Positions 24,533 through 34,535 are shown, counted from the stretch's first letter. The stretch is 64,000 bases of DNA from Polynucleobacter sp. MG-5-Ahmo-C2 (GCF_018687735.1 NZ_CP061304.1:1-64000); one strand, 5' to 3'. Notes: a model not told the origin generated them from the letters alone. Translations and numbers: made by a program.

Positions 24533-26662
24533 ATGGCCCCACCAATAGTGGTACAGGTAGTTGTTGATAAGCCTTTAGCTCAAGGCTTTGATTACTTGTG
24601 GGATGCTCAAAAGTTGGGCCGGTCACCAGAGATAGGACATATGGTGGAAGTGCCGTTTGGGCGCTCAAGCCTGGTCGGTATAGTTATAAAAGTAAGCGCA
24701 CACTCTGAATTTGACATTAATAAACTTAAGTCCATATCCAGACTTGCCCCCCTGCCCCCGTTGGATCCAGCGGCCCTCAGGTTAGTTAGCTTTGCAAGCC
24801 AGTACTACATTCATGCCCTTGGTGAAACCATCATCCCAGCAATTCCACAAATGTGGAAAAAGCCCGAGGCTTGGGACAAGATCCTAAAAAAACTCATTGT
24901 TGCGGAAGAAAAGAGAAAGAAAAGAACTCAGGAAGAGCAAAGCGAAGGCTTTATTAGTGAGGCCTCCTTAAATGACGGACAAAAGCAGGCATTAGAAAAA
25001 ATACGTACGTGCATCAAGAAAAATGAATTCAAAACTATCTTATTGCAAGGCCAAACCGGCAGCGGTAAAACAGCAGTATTTTTAAACTGGTTGACAAAGG
25101 TTTTGGAAGATGAAAGCGCACAAGTGCTGTTACTTGTTCCGGAAATTAATTTGACGCCACAACTAGAGCGGAGAGTGCGGGCATACTTTCCTGAAAAGAG
25201 AATGGCTGTGCTTCACAGTGGAGTGAGCGAAAAAGAAAGAGGCATTGCTTGGTATGAGGCAATGACCGGACGGACGCAAATTATTTTAGGAACAAGGTTG
25301 GCGGCACTAACCCCGCTTCCAAATTTACGGGCCATTGTTGTCGATGAAGAGCATGATCCGTCCTATAAACAACAAGACGGGATAAGGTACTCGGCACGTG
25401 ATCTCGCTATATGGCGGGCACATGATCTGAAGATCCCAATTGTGCTTTCATCTGCAACCCCATCATTAGAAACGTGGATAGCAGCAAAGGCTGGACGCTA
25501 TGAAAATATCCGGATAGATCAGAGAGCGCACGGAGCAAAATTGCCCAACGTTCATCTGATCAATATGCGCGATCCGCAAAATCAGTATAGCCCTGGCGAT
25601 ATTGGCAGACCGAAGGTGAAGAGCTTAATCAGCAAAACACTTGCTAATGCAATTAGTAAAAATTTAGAAGATAAAAAACAAAGTTTGGTCTTAATTAATC
25701 GCAGAGGGTATGCTCCAGTACTAAGTTGTGGTGCTTGTGCATGGCTATCAAAATGCCAACAGTGCAGCTCCTGTATGGTGTTACATAAAGCAGGGGTGTT
25801 GACTAAAAAATCAGTATTGAGCTGTCACCATTGTGGCTTGTCAAAAACAATTCCAAGCCATTGCCCTGATTGCGGGAATGCAGATCTAAAAACCCTGGGT
25901 CAGGGTACGCAAAAGATTGAAGATTTCATTGAAGAAATGTGGTCAAAGGCCAAGGTGTTGCGGATCGATACGGACTCTAGTAGGAGCAGTAAAGGCGCAG
26001 AAGAGTTATTTCAAGAAATCCACCAGGGCAAGGTAGATATTGTTGTTGGTACGCAAATGATTGCCAAGGGACATGATTATCAGAATATTGGAATGGTGGG
26101 TGTATTGGATGCGGATGGTAGATTATTCTCGCAAGATTTTAGAGCCGCAGAAAGGCTGTTTGCCCAACTTGTGCAAGTGGCTGGTCGTGCAGGACGCTCT
26201 AAAGGGGATGGCGAGGGCGGAGGGGATATTTACATCGAGACTCAATACCCCGAGTCAGCAGTATTTCAATACTTACTGCGCCATGATGTAGATGGATTTT
26301 TATCCCACACCGCCAATGAAAGGCAGGAGGCTGGATTGCCACCTTTTTCATATCAAGCCTTAGTACATGCTGAGGCAAAAAGTTTAGATAAGGCAATCCA
26401 ATTTTTGGGCGCCCTAAAAGAGCATCTAAGGTTACAGGGGCAAATATGTAATGGGCTGCGTGTTTATGATCCTGTGCCAAAGACGGTGATGAGAGTTGCC
26501 GGCACAGAGCGTGCCCAACTGGTCATTGAATCAGATGACCGCAAACAATTGCAGGCAGTTTTAGAGGCCGTTGATAGAGAGTTGCGTGAAAACTCTCAGG
26601 GGAGAATTAGTAAGACTTCACGTATACGTTGGTTAATTGAGCGCGACCCAATCGCACTTTAA
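24533..26662 (+). CDS. priA: Primosomal replication-restart helicase PriA
   Basis: PriA recognises stalled forks and reloads DnaB away from oriC. The 709-residue protein has an N-terminal 3'-DNA-binding domain, a superfamily 2 helicase core with Walker A GQTGSGKT near residues 172-179 and DEEH near 278, and a zinc-binding insert with paired cysteines between about residues 400 and 450 (CGACAW, CQQCSSC, CHHCG, CPDCG). The helicase motif VVGTQMIAKGHD follows. The ATG is preceded by the DnaA-box spacer, suggesting replication-linked control. Confidence 0.97.
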   Translation: MAPPIVVQVVVDKPLAQGFDYLWDAQKLGRSPEIGHMVEVPFGRSSLVGIVIKVSAHSEFDINKLKSISRLAPLPPLDPAALRLVSFASQYYIHALGETIIPAIPQMWKKPEAWDKILKKLIVAEEKRKKRTQEEQSEGFISEASLNDGQKQALEKIRTCIKKNEFKTILLQGQTGSGKTAVFLNWLTKVLEDESAQVLLLVPEINLTPQLERRVRAYFPEKRMAVLHSGVSEKERGIAWYEAMTGRTQIILGTRLAALTPLPNLRAIVVDEEHDPSYKQQDGIRYSARDLAIWRAHDLKIPIVLSSATPSLETWIAAKAGRYENIRIDQRAHGAKLPNVHLINMRDPQNQYSPGDIGRPKVKSLISKTLANAISKNLEDKKQSLVLINRRGYAPVLSCGACAWLSKCQQCSSCMVLHKAGVLTKKSVLSCHHCGLSKTIPSHCPDCGNADLKTLGQGTQKIEDFIEEMWSKAKVLRIDTDSSRSSKGAEELFQEIHQGKVDIVVGTQMIAKGHDYQNIGMVGVLDADGRLFSQDFRAAERLFAQLVQVAGRAGRSKGDGEGGGDIYIETQYPESAVFQYLLRHDVDGFLSHTANERQEAGLPPFSYQALVHAEAKSLDKAIQFLGALKEHLRLQGQICNGLRVYDPVPKTVMRVAGTERAQLVIESDDRKQLQAVLEAVDRELRENSQGRISKTSRIRWLIERDPIAL

Positions 26663-26670
26663 TAGATTGC

Positions 26671-27063
26671 TTAGGCGCCAGCAGAGGCGCTGTATTCTTC
26701 CATGCTCATCAGAAGGTCAAGCTCAGCAGCGAGACTTATCTCAGTGCTGGATTTGATTTTGAATAACCAAGTTCCATATGGCTTTTCATTTACAAGTTCG
26801 GGAGTGTCAGCCATTGCATCATTGATTGCAACAATTTCGCCACTCACTGGCGCATGAATATCGCTCGCCGCCTTTACTGATTCAATCACGGCAATTGCCT
26901 CGCCCTGCTTTACTTGCTGACCAAGTTTGGGCGCCTGAAAAAACATAACATCACCTAAAGCCTCTTGGGCATGGTTGCTAATGCCAACCCATACTAGGCC
27001 ATCGCTTCCAAGGTCAGCCCACTCATGCGTTTCAGCAAACTTGAAAGTATCTTGGCTATTCAT
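26671..27063 (-). CDS. gcvH: Glycine cleavage system H protein
   Basis: GcvH carries the lipoyl arm that shuttles the aminomethyl group between the P, T and L proteins of glycine cleavage. In its 130 residues the lipoylated lysine is Lys64 in ESVKAASDI, with the usual hammerhead fold pattern (HEWADLG, VGISNHAQEALGDVMF, YGTWLFKI). It is convergent with priA (8 nt between stops). The partner genes gcvT and gcvP are not next to it. Upstream on the same strand is the zinc-ribbon microprotein gene. Confidence 0.95.
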   Translation of the reverse strand: MNSQDTFKFAETHEWADLGSDGLVWVGISNHAQEALGDVMFFQAPKLGQQVKQGEAIAVIESVKAASDIHAPVSGEIVAINDAMADTPELVNEKPYGTWLFKIKSSTEISLAAELDLLMSMEEYSASAGA

Positions 27064-27131
27064 TATTAATATCTTGGAAGGGGATACAAAGCCGCCTTCA
27101 AGCGAAGGACGACAGGACCTACTAATACTTG

Positions 27132-27317
27132 TTAAGCTTTTGCAGAGCCGGTGCGGTGTGTACGGTTGTATAGGCAGCTGGCGCAGATCCAGCGTTGCTT
27201 GCGATTACTCGTTGGAATCCAGGTTCCGCCTTCAAGTCGTTTTTCGCGACTGCAAGAAGAGCAAAACTTGAGGCTTTGAGAGGTGTCTTGGGCAGCAGCA
27301 GGAGTTGAGGTAGTCAT
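27132..27317 (-). CDS. Zinc-ribbon microprotein of unknown function
   Basis: This 61-residue protein has two CxxC pairs, C19-C22 (FCSSC) and C45-C48 (ICASC), a spacing that makes a four-cysteine zinc ribbon. The region between them and the C terminus is rich in Arg/Lys (NRKQRW, NRTHRTG), so nucleic-acid binding is possible. I choose the ATG at 27317; a TTG two codons earlier is in frame. No family name is recognised. It lies 42 nt after the desaturase gene and 68 nt before gcvH on the same strand. Confidence 0.7.
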   Translation of the reverse strand: MTTSTPAAAQDTSQSLKFCSSCSREKRLEGGTWIPTSNRKQRWICASCLYNRTHRTGSAKA

Positions 27318-27359
27318 GGGCAATCCGGGTAAGGCAAATCTTTATACAGAAGATCTATT

Positions 27360-28514
27360 TTACCCGTTTTGTCCCACTGGGGCTGGGCTCAGGACAACTC
27401 GCACTGAATCCGCCGTTTTATTGCCATCAAAGTCCAGCCATGCCTTGTTCTCAAAGTCATATAGCTTGCACTTGCGTGCAGTATCGAAATACCAGCCCCA
27501 AGTGAACTTTTGCACAAAAATACGGTCTGGCAGGATAGTTTCCAAGGTAGTTTGAGCCTCTTGGAGGCGATATAGGGGTGCGCTCATATCCACGTGATGG
27601 GCAGTGTGCTCCATGATGTGGTGCATTAAAGAGCCCCAAATCCAATTAAACGTGAGGTGAACCGTGGTTGAAACAAAGGGTTGAGCGCGTAACCATTCAG
27701 ATTTTTTGTCGTACCAAGAAACTGATGGGTGAGTGTGGTGTACATAGACCACAAACCCAATCATGCCATTCCAGAATAAGAATGGAATGGCAAAACCGGT
27801 AGTGAGGCCAAGCCAGATAGATTGACCGGTAACGATTGCACCTGCAATTAAGCAAGCAATCCAAATAATGGCAAAACCAGTAACCAGTAAATTATCTTTT
27901 AAGAAAATTGGTCGATCGCCAGGTTTGTTTTTTGCGTTCGGAAAGTATTCGCGTCTCCACCAAATCTCGATGAGGTAGTAGAAAACTGGACCCCAGCCAC
28001 TGCGGTAGAGGCGCTCTAAGGCCTTACGCCATGGGGGTAGCGCGTCATACTCAGATTTAGATAGGGGCGCCCATACAAAGTCAAAGCCCTTAAGATTGGT
28101 TTGGCCATGGTGAACTACGTTGTGACCAACATCCCATAAGCTATAGGGTGTTAGCGAAGGCAAAAATGCAATGCGCCCTAAAATTTTATTAAGTTCGCGA
28201 TTTGGCGTGAAGCTCTGATGGCAGGCATCGTGACCCAAGATAAAAATGCGGCCAGTTACAAAGCCAGCAATAAGACCAAAAATGATTTTGAATAGAACGC
28301 TTTCTACAAATACTGTTCCAGCGATACAGCCAAGCCACAGCAAGGCATCAATAAAGAGGAGCATGATGGCGCGCCCTGTTTCCCCTTGGGCCATTGGAAT
28401 TAACCAGCTCCGAATAATTTTGCGGTGCGGTAATGGCGCCTCAGGAGGCAAGGGGTTTATCAGGGATGGCTCTGAAAGGGCAGAATTTAGATGTGTAGAC
28501 ACGATAAGAATCAA
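27360..28514 (-). CDS. Membrane fatty acid desaturase
   Basis: This membrane di-iron desaturase (PF00487 type) introduces double bonds into acyl chains. In the roughly 384-residue protein three histidine boxes are visible: HDACHQ (near 94), HNVVHHG (near 128) and HTAHH in the C-terminal third. Several hydrophobic segments lie between them. The start is uncertain: TTG at 28514 gives the longest form, GTG at 28502 is an alternative, and neither has a clear Shine-Dalgarno sequence. It probably heads a leftward unit with the zinc-ribbon gene and gcvH. Confidence 0.88.
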   Translation of the reverse strand: MILIVSTHLNSALSEPSLINPLPPEAPLPHRKIIRSWLIPMAQGETGRAIMLLFIDALLWLGCIAGTVFVESVLFKIIFGLIAGFVTGRIFILGHDACHQSFTPNRELNKILGRIAFLPSLTPYSLWDVGHNVVHHGQTNLKGFDFVWAPLSKSEYDALPPWRKALERLYRSGWGPVFYYLIEIWWRREYFPNAKNKPGDRPIFLKDNLLVTGFAIIWIACLIAGAIVTGQSIWLGLTTGFAIPFLFWNGMIGFVVYVHHTHPSVSWYDKKSEWLRAQPFVSTTVHLTFNWIWGSLMHHIMEHTAHHVDMSAPLYRLQEAQTTLETILPDRIFVQKFTWGWYFDTARKCKLYDFENKAWLDFDGNKTADSVRVVLSPAPVGQNG

Positions 28515-28584
28515 TAAGTTAGACCCAAATGATAGTGGTTTTTGTTTTTCTATGCATGATGTAGGTCAAAAACCCCTCTAGTTC

Positions 28585-28660
28585 TGGCGCGCCCGGCAGG
28601 AATCGAACCTGCGACCCTTGGCTTCGGAGGCCAATACTCTATCCACTGAGCTACGGGCGC
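28585..28660 (-). tRNA. tRNA-Arg (anticodon CCG)
   Basis: This complete 76-nt cloverleaf includes an encoded CCA. The acceptor is GCGCCCG/CGGGCGC, the anticodon stem TTGGC/GCCAA encloses loop CTCCGAA, and the T arm is GCAGG-TTCGATT-CCTGC. Anticodon CCG reads CGG codons. Confidence 0.96.
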
Positions 28661-28764
28661 CAACGGAAAACTTTGGTTGCCCCTATATTGTAAGTGCCTG
28701 TAACCCCACTCTCTAGTTATAATTACCGCAAAACAACCCTAAACCCGTTAAAAAACTAATTCTT

Positions 28765-28995
28765 ATGAGCAACGAGCACGGAAATCTAATTAAGTCCCCA
28801 AAACAACTCATCATCATGGTGTTTGCAAGCTTTTTTGTGCCCCTGATCGTTATTTTGTTATTGATGGTGTTTGTGAACAATGGCAAACGTGGCGAATCTT
28901 CGACCACTACTGAGCAATTGATTAAGCCAGTAGCCCAGTTAAATTTTCAAGATGCGAGCACAGCCGCCGCCGCTAAAGATCCGAGCGCTAAATAA
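28765..28995 (+). CDS. Cytochrome c5-like membrane anchor without heme domain
   Basis: This 76-residue protein has a short cytoplasmic start (NLIKSPKQLI), one strong transmembrane helix (about residues 15-38) and an Ala-rich periplasmic tail with IKPVAQLNF. The pattern matches, from memory, the N terminus of Burkholderiales membrane-bound cytochrome c5 proteins, in which a CxxCH heme domain follows. Here the frame stops after KDPSAK and is followed at once by a terminator, and no CxxCH is encoded. A TATAAT -10 element lies at 28718-28723. It may be a decayed cytochrome or a retained anchor with another role. Confidence 0.7.
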   Translation: MSNEHGNLIKSPKQLIIMVFASFFVPLIVILLLMVFVNNGKRGESSTTTEQLIKPVAQLNFQDASTAAAAKDPSAK

Positions 28996-29010
28996 AAATT
29001 TTTGGCATTC

Positions 29011-29038
29011 AAAAAGCTGGCTACATGCCAGCTTTTTT
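29011..29038. terminator. Bidirectional intrinsic terminator
   Basis: An 11-bp stem (AAAAAGCTGGC / GCCAGCTTTTT) with a 5-nt loop has A-run and T-run flanks, so it can act in both directions. It serves the small gene ending at 28995 and the leftward rsmI, whose stop codon it overlaps. Confidence 0.85.
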
Positions 29039-29941
29039 ATTTTTCATCACCTCATCTTTTGCATCTAGAGCAATTTGATAGGCCTCTTTTTTTGTTAGGC
29101 CCAAGGCTTGTGAAAGAACTGCAGCAATTTCTTTGCTACCCAGATAAGGGTTAAGTGTATTTGCCCAAAGTAGAAGTGAGGCATGTTCAGGAGCCTCATC
29201 AGCCCTGCCCTGGCGGCCCGCTACCAAAATAATAAATTCACCCTTTAAGCTCGTCGCATTTTCTAGCCAAGAGGCGATTTCAGTCGCCTGAATTGAAACA
29301 AGCTGCTCAAACTTTTTAGTTAATTCACGACAAATCAATACTTGGCGCTCAGGCTCCAAAGCGTTTACAAGTAAAAGCAATGTTTCACGAATGTGATATG
29401 GTGATTCAAAAAAGATGCTTGTTTTTTTACTGCTGAAAATATCTTGTAGCAGAGCGTCACGCTCTTTGGTTTTGTTCGGCCAAAAACCTAAAAACTGAAA
29501 GCGTCCTTCCGAATTGAGCATCACCGAACCTGATGCAGAGATTGCGCAAGACACAGAGCTTGCGCCAGGAATGGGGATCACTCGAAGACTAGCTTTTTGC
29601 ACTTCATTTACTAATCTTGCTCCGGGGTCGGAAACTCCCGGAGTGCCTGCATCCGATATATAGGCCCAGCGCTCGCCTTTGGTGAGGCTTTGAATAACGG
29701 TTTGTGCACCCTCTAGCTCGTTGTGCTCATGAAGCGCTAGACATTTTTTGTGGATTCCAAATTGCTGCAATAGCGCTGCGCTATGTCTCGTGTCTTCGCA
29801 GGCAATACCGTCTACTGCGTTCAACACATGAAGTGCTCGCAAGGTGATATCGCCCATATTGCCAATCGGCGTAGCCACCATGTAGAGGGCTCCAGCAGGT
29901 AGATCCTGTTGTTTTAAAAAATCAAATGAGCCTATTTCCAT
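29021..29941 (-). CDS. rsmI: 16S rRNA (cytidine1402-2'-O)-methyltransferase RsmI
   Basis: RsmI methylates the ribose of C1402 in the 16S rRNA decoding centre. The 306-residue protein belongs to the tetrapyrrole-methylase fold, with LYMVATPIGNMGDITLRAL near residue 20, the CEDTRHS motif and YISDAGTPGVSDPGARLV (near 95). It is divergent from the SIS-domain gene, the same neighbourhood as yraL-diaA-yraP in E. coli. Confidence 0.96.
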   Translation of the reverse strand: MEIGSFDFLKQQDLPAGALYMVATPIGNMGDITLRALHVLNAVDGIACEDTRHSAALLQQFGIHKKCLALHEHNELEGAQTVIQSLTKGERWAYISDAGTPGVSDPGARLVNEVQKASLRVIPIPGASSVSCAISASGSVMLNSEGRFQFLGFWPNKTKERDALLQDIFSSKKTSIFFESPYHIRETLLLLVNALEPERQVLICRELTKKFEQLVSIQATEIASWLENATSLKGEFIILVAGRQGRADEAPEHASLLLWANTLNPYLGSKEIAAVLSQALGLTKKEAYQIALDAKDEVMKNKKAGM

Positions 29942-30026
29942 AAGGGCAGGTTCTGCGTAAGATTAGTCATAAGTAAGAGGATACGTTGCTTTAGAAATTA
30001 CCCCCAGTTTGGCGCATAATATTGGC

Positions 30027-30629
30027 ATGGATAAAAATATTATTGAAGTTCTGCGAAAGCGTGCATCACAACATTTTTTAGACAGCATTGCTGTAAAGCA
30101 AGAGGCTGAAAAAGTACTTCCAGAAGCCGTTGCTCGTGGAGTGCTGGCAATGGTTGATTGTTTGAAATCTGGTGGCAAGGTGATGGCTTGCGGCAATGGC
30201 GGCTCTGCTGCTGATGCTCAACACTTTGCCGCAGAATTAATTGGCCGATTTGAGCGAGAGCGCGAAGAACTAGCAGCAATTGCATTGACCACGGATTCAT
30301 CGATTCTGACTGCCGTTGGAAATGATTACAGCTATGACGATATCTTTAGTAAACAAGTTCGTGGACTTGGGAAAAAGGGCGACATCCTCTTGGGAATTTC
30401 AACTTCTGGTAACTCCAAGAATGTAGTGAAAGCAATCGAAGCGGCAAAGAAAATGGGTATCAAGATTATTGCTTTTACTGGCAATGGTGGTGGAAAGATT
30501 GCTACTTTGTTAGACGAAGATGACATACATCTGTGTGTACCCTCTACGCGCACTGCTCGTATTCAAGAAACCCATTTGGTTCTGTTGCACGGATTATGCG
30601 ATGGTGTTGATCATGTTTTATACGACTAG
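30027..30629 (+). CDS. SIS-domain protein, DiaA/GmhA family
   Basis: This roughly 200-residue phosphosugar-isomerase-fold protein has the SIS motifs CGNGGSAADAQHFAAELIGRF (described for residues about 55-75), GISTSGNSKN and SARIQE-like TARIQE. It resembles both DiaA, which binds DnaA and stimulates initiation in E. coli, and GmhA, sedoheptulose-7-phosphate isomerase. The neighbours rsmI and a BON lipoprotein match the E. coli diaA locus and favour DiaA. The ATG at 30027 is chosen. It has no Shine-Dalgarno sequence, and an in-frame TTG at 30009 is the alternative. Confidence 0.85.
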   Translation: MDKNIIEVLRKRASQHFLDSIAVKQEAEKVLPEAVARGVLAMVDCLKSGGKVMACGNGGSAADAQHFAAELIGRFEREREELAAIALTTDSSILTAVGNDYSYDDIFSKQVRGLGKKGDILLGISTSGNSKNVVKAIEAAKKMGIKIIAFTGNGGGKIATLLDEDDIHLCVPSTRTARIQETHLVLLHGLCDGVDHVLYD

Positions 30630-30665
30630 ACTTTTTTGACGCAATCCATTTCAGAAAATAATTAA

Positions 30666-31316
30666 ATGCAAATTTCTTCTCTTGTTAAGCTAGTTGTCGC
30701 GGCGATGGCGGTGTCTCAACTCGCATCTTGTGCGGTTGTCGCTGTTGGCGGCGTTGCTGCAACTGCAGCTGTCATGGCTGATCGACGCAGCCCTGGCGTG
30801 CAGGCCATAGACAAAGGAATTGAGTGGGAAGCTAGTAACGCTTTAAGCAAGAGATTTGGCGACAACGCTCACATCAACATCGCTTCATTTAATCAAAAAG
30901 TATTATTGACTGGCGAAGCAAAAGACGCTGACATTAAGGGCGAAGCTGGCTCGTATGTGAAAGCAATGAAGAATGTGCGATCCGTATTTAACGAATTAGT
31001 GATCGGCCCGAATAGCAGTTACACATCTCGCGCAAACGATTCATATCTGGAATCTAAGATCAAAACACAAATGATCTTTACAGAAAAATTACCATCGAAT
31101 TCGATGGTAATCGTTGCCGAAGGTAGCAGTGTTTATTTGCTTGGCATACTCACGCAAGGCGAGGCTGAATTGGCGAAGAAAATTGCCAGCAATACAAATG
31201 GCGTGAAAGATGTTTACGTTTATTTCGACATCATTTCTGAGGCTGAGAAAACCCGCCTAGAGAAGCAAGGCAAGGCAGAGCAATCACAACCAGATAGCCC
31301 GCCAAAGTATCAGTAA
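30666..31316 (+). CDS. BON-domain outer-membrane lipoprotein (DolP/YraP-like)
   Basis: This 216-residue protein has a lipoprotein signal peptide ending in the lipobox LASC (lipidated Cys22). Two BON domains follow (about residues 50-115 and 125-195), with the BON-typical VLLTGEAKD and VYLLGILTQGEAELA. Family member DolP binds phospholipid at the division site and supports outer-membrane integrity. A basic, Gln/Pro-rich tail closes the protein. It lies 36 nt after the SIS gene, the conserved diaA-dolP order. Confidence 0.9.
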   Translation: MQISSLVKLVVAAMAVSQLASCAVVAVGGVAATAAVMADRRSPGVQAIDKGIEWEASNALSKRFGDNAHINIASFNQKVLLTGEAKDADIKGEAGSYVKAMKNVRSVFNELVIGPNSSYTSRANDSYLESKIKTQMIFTEKLPSNSMVIVAEGSSVYLLGILTQGEAELAKKIASNTNGVKDVYVYFDIISEAEKTRLEKQGKAEQSQPDSPPKYQ

Positions 31317-31346
31317 TCTTTTGGCATAAAGCAGTGTATACACGCC

Positions 31347-31697
31347 TTGCATAAGTTGATAAAAATATTTTTATTGTTCTCATTGCTTGCTTTGCAGCTT
31401 CAAAATGCACAAGCGAATAGTGAAGATGAAAAAGCGTTTGCCATTGCAAAACAAAATGCATGTTTAGGTTGTCATGCGATTAATAAAAAAATTGTTGGCC
31501 CGAGTTTTGAATCAGTCGCTCAAAAATATAAGGCCGATTCAAACGCGCAAGCATTCTTGAAAAATAAAATTGCTAAAGGCGGAGCCGGCTCATGGGGCGT
31601 GGTGCCTATGCCGGCCAACCCTAAATTAAGTGATGCAGATTTATCACGCTTATCGAGTTGGGTATTGCGCGGCGCACCAAATAAAAATTCAAACTGA
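31347..31697 (+). CDS. Small periplasmic class I cytochrome c
   Basis: This protein of about 116 residues has a signal peptide (cleavage likely after AQA, residue 23) and one heme c site CLGCH (39-43). The distal methionine is probably in VPMPANP near residue 93. Size and motifs fit cytochrome c551/c552, a soluble electron carrier. It starts with TTG at 31347 or, 9 nt later, TTG at 31356. It is convergent with the GNAT gene (2 nt between stops). Confidence 0.88.
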   Translation: MHKLIKIFLLFSLLALQLQNAQANSEDEKAFAIAKQNACLGCHAINKKIVGPSFESVAQKYKADSNAQAFLKNKIAKGGAGSWGVVPMPANPKLSDADLSRLSSWVLRGAPNKNSN

Positions 31698-31699
31698 AA

Positions 31700-32356
31700 T
31701 TAGGGTGCGAGCCCAGGCCTTCCAAGAAACCACCACCATGCTTGATTAGATCGTTTGAGGTTTTCTTTTAAGGCGTAATCCATATCAGCCCACTGCTCAT
31801 TAGCAGCTTCTTCAACAATGGTCGCAGGACTTGCTGGCGGCAATTTAAGGTAAGCATCGGCATCGCCGTAAGCGAATTCAACGCTCATGCCAGCCTTCTG
31901 CGCCAAATGCATCATTGCTTTGTTGTTTGATAGGCAATGAACATAGAGAGTTTCTATGCGGGTATTGCGGGAATGCACAGCTGAACGTTGCAATAAAGCA
32001 GTTCCAAGACCTTGTGAGCGCCCTTCTTGTAGGACTGAGACCCCAAATTCAGCTGCTCGAGCTTGATCCTTGACTTCAGGTAGATAGGCCAAATGAGCCA
32101 TGCCAATAAGCCGTAAATTCAAGTCAAAGATCCCAAAGATAGTGTCTTTATTGAAATTTAGGTGCGCAACGTAGCGCTCAATGACCTCATTGGGTGTTTG
32201 GGTGCCAAAGCGTAAACGACGATCTTCATCGTTTAGCTGCAATAAGTGCTGAAGAATTTCTTCCCTGTGCCCAGCATGGAGCTCCCGGACAGGAACTGCT
32301 AGTCCTGTCGCATAGGGCCTGCTGGGTAAGTGTTTGCTCGCTAATTTATTGTGCAT
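31700..32356 (-). CDS. GNAT-family N-acetyltransferase
   Basis: This 218-residue protein has a GNAT fold: the acetyl-CoA loop is GRSQGLGTAL (motif A, in FGVSVLQEGRSQGLGT), followed by ETLYVHCLSNNKAMMHLAQKAGM (described; motif B). Its N-terminal part (VRELHAGHREEILQHLLQLNDEDRRLRFG) resembles acetyltransferases found beside or fused to other domains in proteobacteria. A C-terminal extension of about 45 residues ends in WWWFLGRPGLAP. The substrate is unknown. It transcribes away from the rRNA operon. Confidence 0.85.
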   Translation of the reverse strand: MHNKLASKHLPSRPYATGLAVPVRELHAGHREEILQHLLQLNDEDRRLRFGTQTPNEVIERYVAHLNFNKDTIFGIFDLNLRLIGMAHLAYLPEVKDQARAAEFGVSVLQEGRSQGLGTALLQRSAVHSRNTRIETLYVHCLSNNKAMMHLAQKAGMSVEFAYGDADAYLKLPPASPATIVEEAANEQWADMDYALKENLKRSNQAWWWFLGRPGLAP

Positions 32357-32836
32357 AGCAATATTTTAACAGGGTTACCAGAAAATTTCAGGGTTTTCCC
32401 TAGGGTGTGGTTGCTACGCAAATAAGGCGTCAAAAACGCGATTTTCCTCCAGCAGAAGCCGGAAAATTCCGCTAAAAATGGAATTTTTCAAAAAAGACTG
32501 AAATTAATTTAAAAATCTATCCAACTGATTTCATTGAGTTTATTTTGAAAACAGGAAAAATCTTCGCGTTTTTTAGGAGAAATAGTACGAAAGGTGTTGA
32601 CGACCCTAAATAAGTGCGCTATAGTCTCACCTCTCTGCTGAATGTTTTTTGAAATACAAAACAAGTCAGCCCTCTTTAAAAATTAGTCAACCGATAATTG
32701 TGGGTACTAGGCGAAAGCATCCAGTCCTTCGGGACAGATGTAAACAAATAGTACTCATAGACAGTAAAAAGATTTGGTTTTATTACCAAGTCAATTTCTT
32801 GAATGAGTGCGACGATCCGCAAGGATCACAGGAATT
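32357..32836 (+). promoter_or_regulatory. rRNA operon upstream region and leader
   Basis: This 480-bp non-coding stretch is AT-rich from 32460 to 32595 (probable UP element), with a small A/T hairpin 32463-32487. The P1 promoter is at 32597-32625, followed by the transcribed leader. In the leader are a boxA-like CTCTTTAAAAA (32672-32682) and the 5' half of the 16S processing stem (32686-32710). No protein-coding gene is seen. Confidence 0.8.
32597..32625 (+). promoter_or_regulatory. rRNA operon promoter
   Basis: TTGACG (32597-32602) and TATAGT (32620-32625) are spaced by 17 bp. The following bases are C/T-rich, and the 16S gene starts about 210 nt downstream. The arrangement is that of a strong sigma70 rRNA promoter. 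Confidence 0.8.
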
Positions 32837-34372
<1,536 letters not shown>

Positions 34373-34390
34373 GAGAAAAGATGCTGGAGC

Positions 34391-34416
34391 TATAGTGCCC
34401 ACACTTATCGGTTGAC
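34391..34416 (+). other. 3' half of the 16S precursor processing stem
   Basis: This segment is complementary to 32686-32710 in the leader, including G-U pairs. The outer ten pairs (GTCAACCGAT with ATCGGTTGAC) are perfect. Together they bring the two ends of 16S into a long helix of the kind RNase III cuts. Confidence 0.75.
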
Positions 34417-34428
34417 AATAAAAGCCAC

Positions 34429-34505
34429 GGGTCTGTAGCTCAGCTGGTTAGAGCACTGTGTTGATAACGCAGGGGTCGTAGGTTCAAGTCCTACCAGACC
34501 CACCA
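34429..34505 (+). tRNA. tRNA-Ile (anticodon GAT)
   Basis: This 77-nt tRNA in the 16S-23S spacer has acceptor GGGTCTG/CAGACCC, anticodon loop TTGATAA, T loop TTCAAGT, and encoded CCA. It is released from the rRNA transcript by tRNA processing. Confidence 0.98.
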
Positions 34506-34535
34506 ATCAGCGTTGATATGGACTTAGTGGACGTT

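Noticed and set aside
29383..29398. TGTTTCACGAATGTG in rsmI, considered as a third parS
   Set aside because: Only the left half matches; the right half of the palindrome is lost, so ParB binding is not supported.
32463..32487. AT-only hairpin followed by T residues upstream of the rRNA promoter, considered as a terminator
   Set aside because: The stem is nearly all A-T, no gene ends nearby on the plus strand, and the region looks like a promoter UP element.
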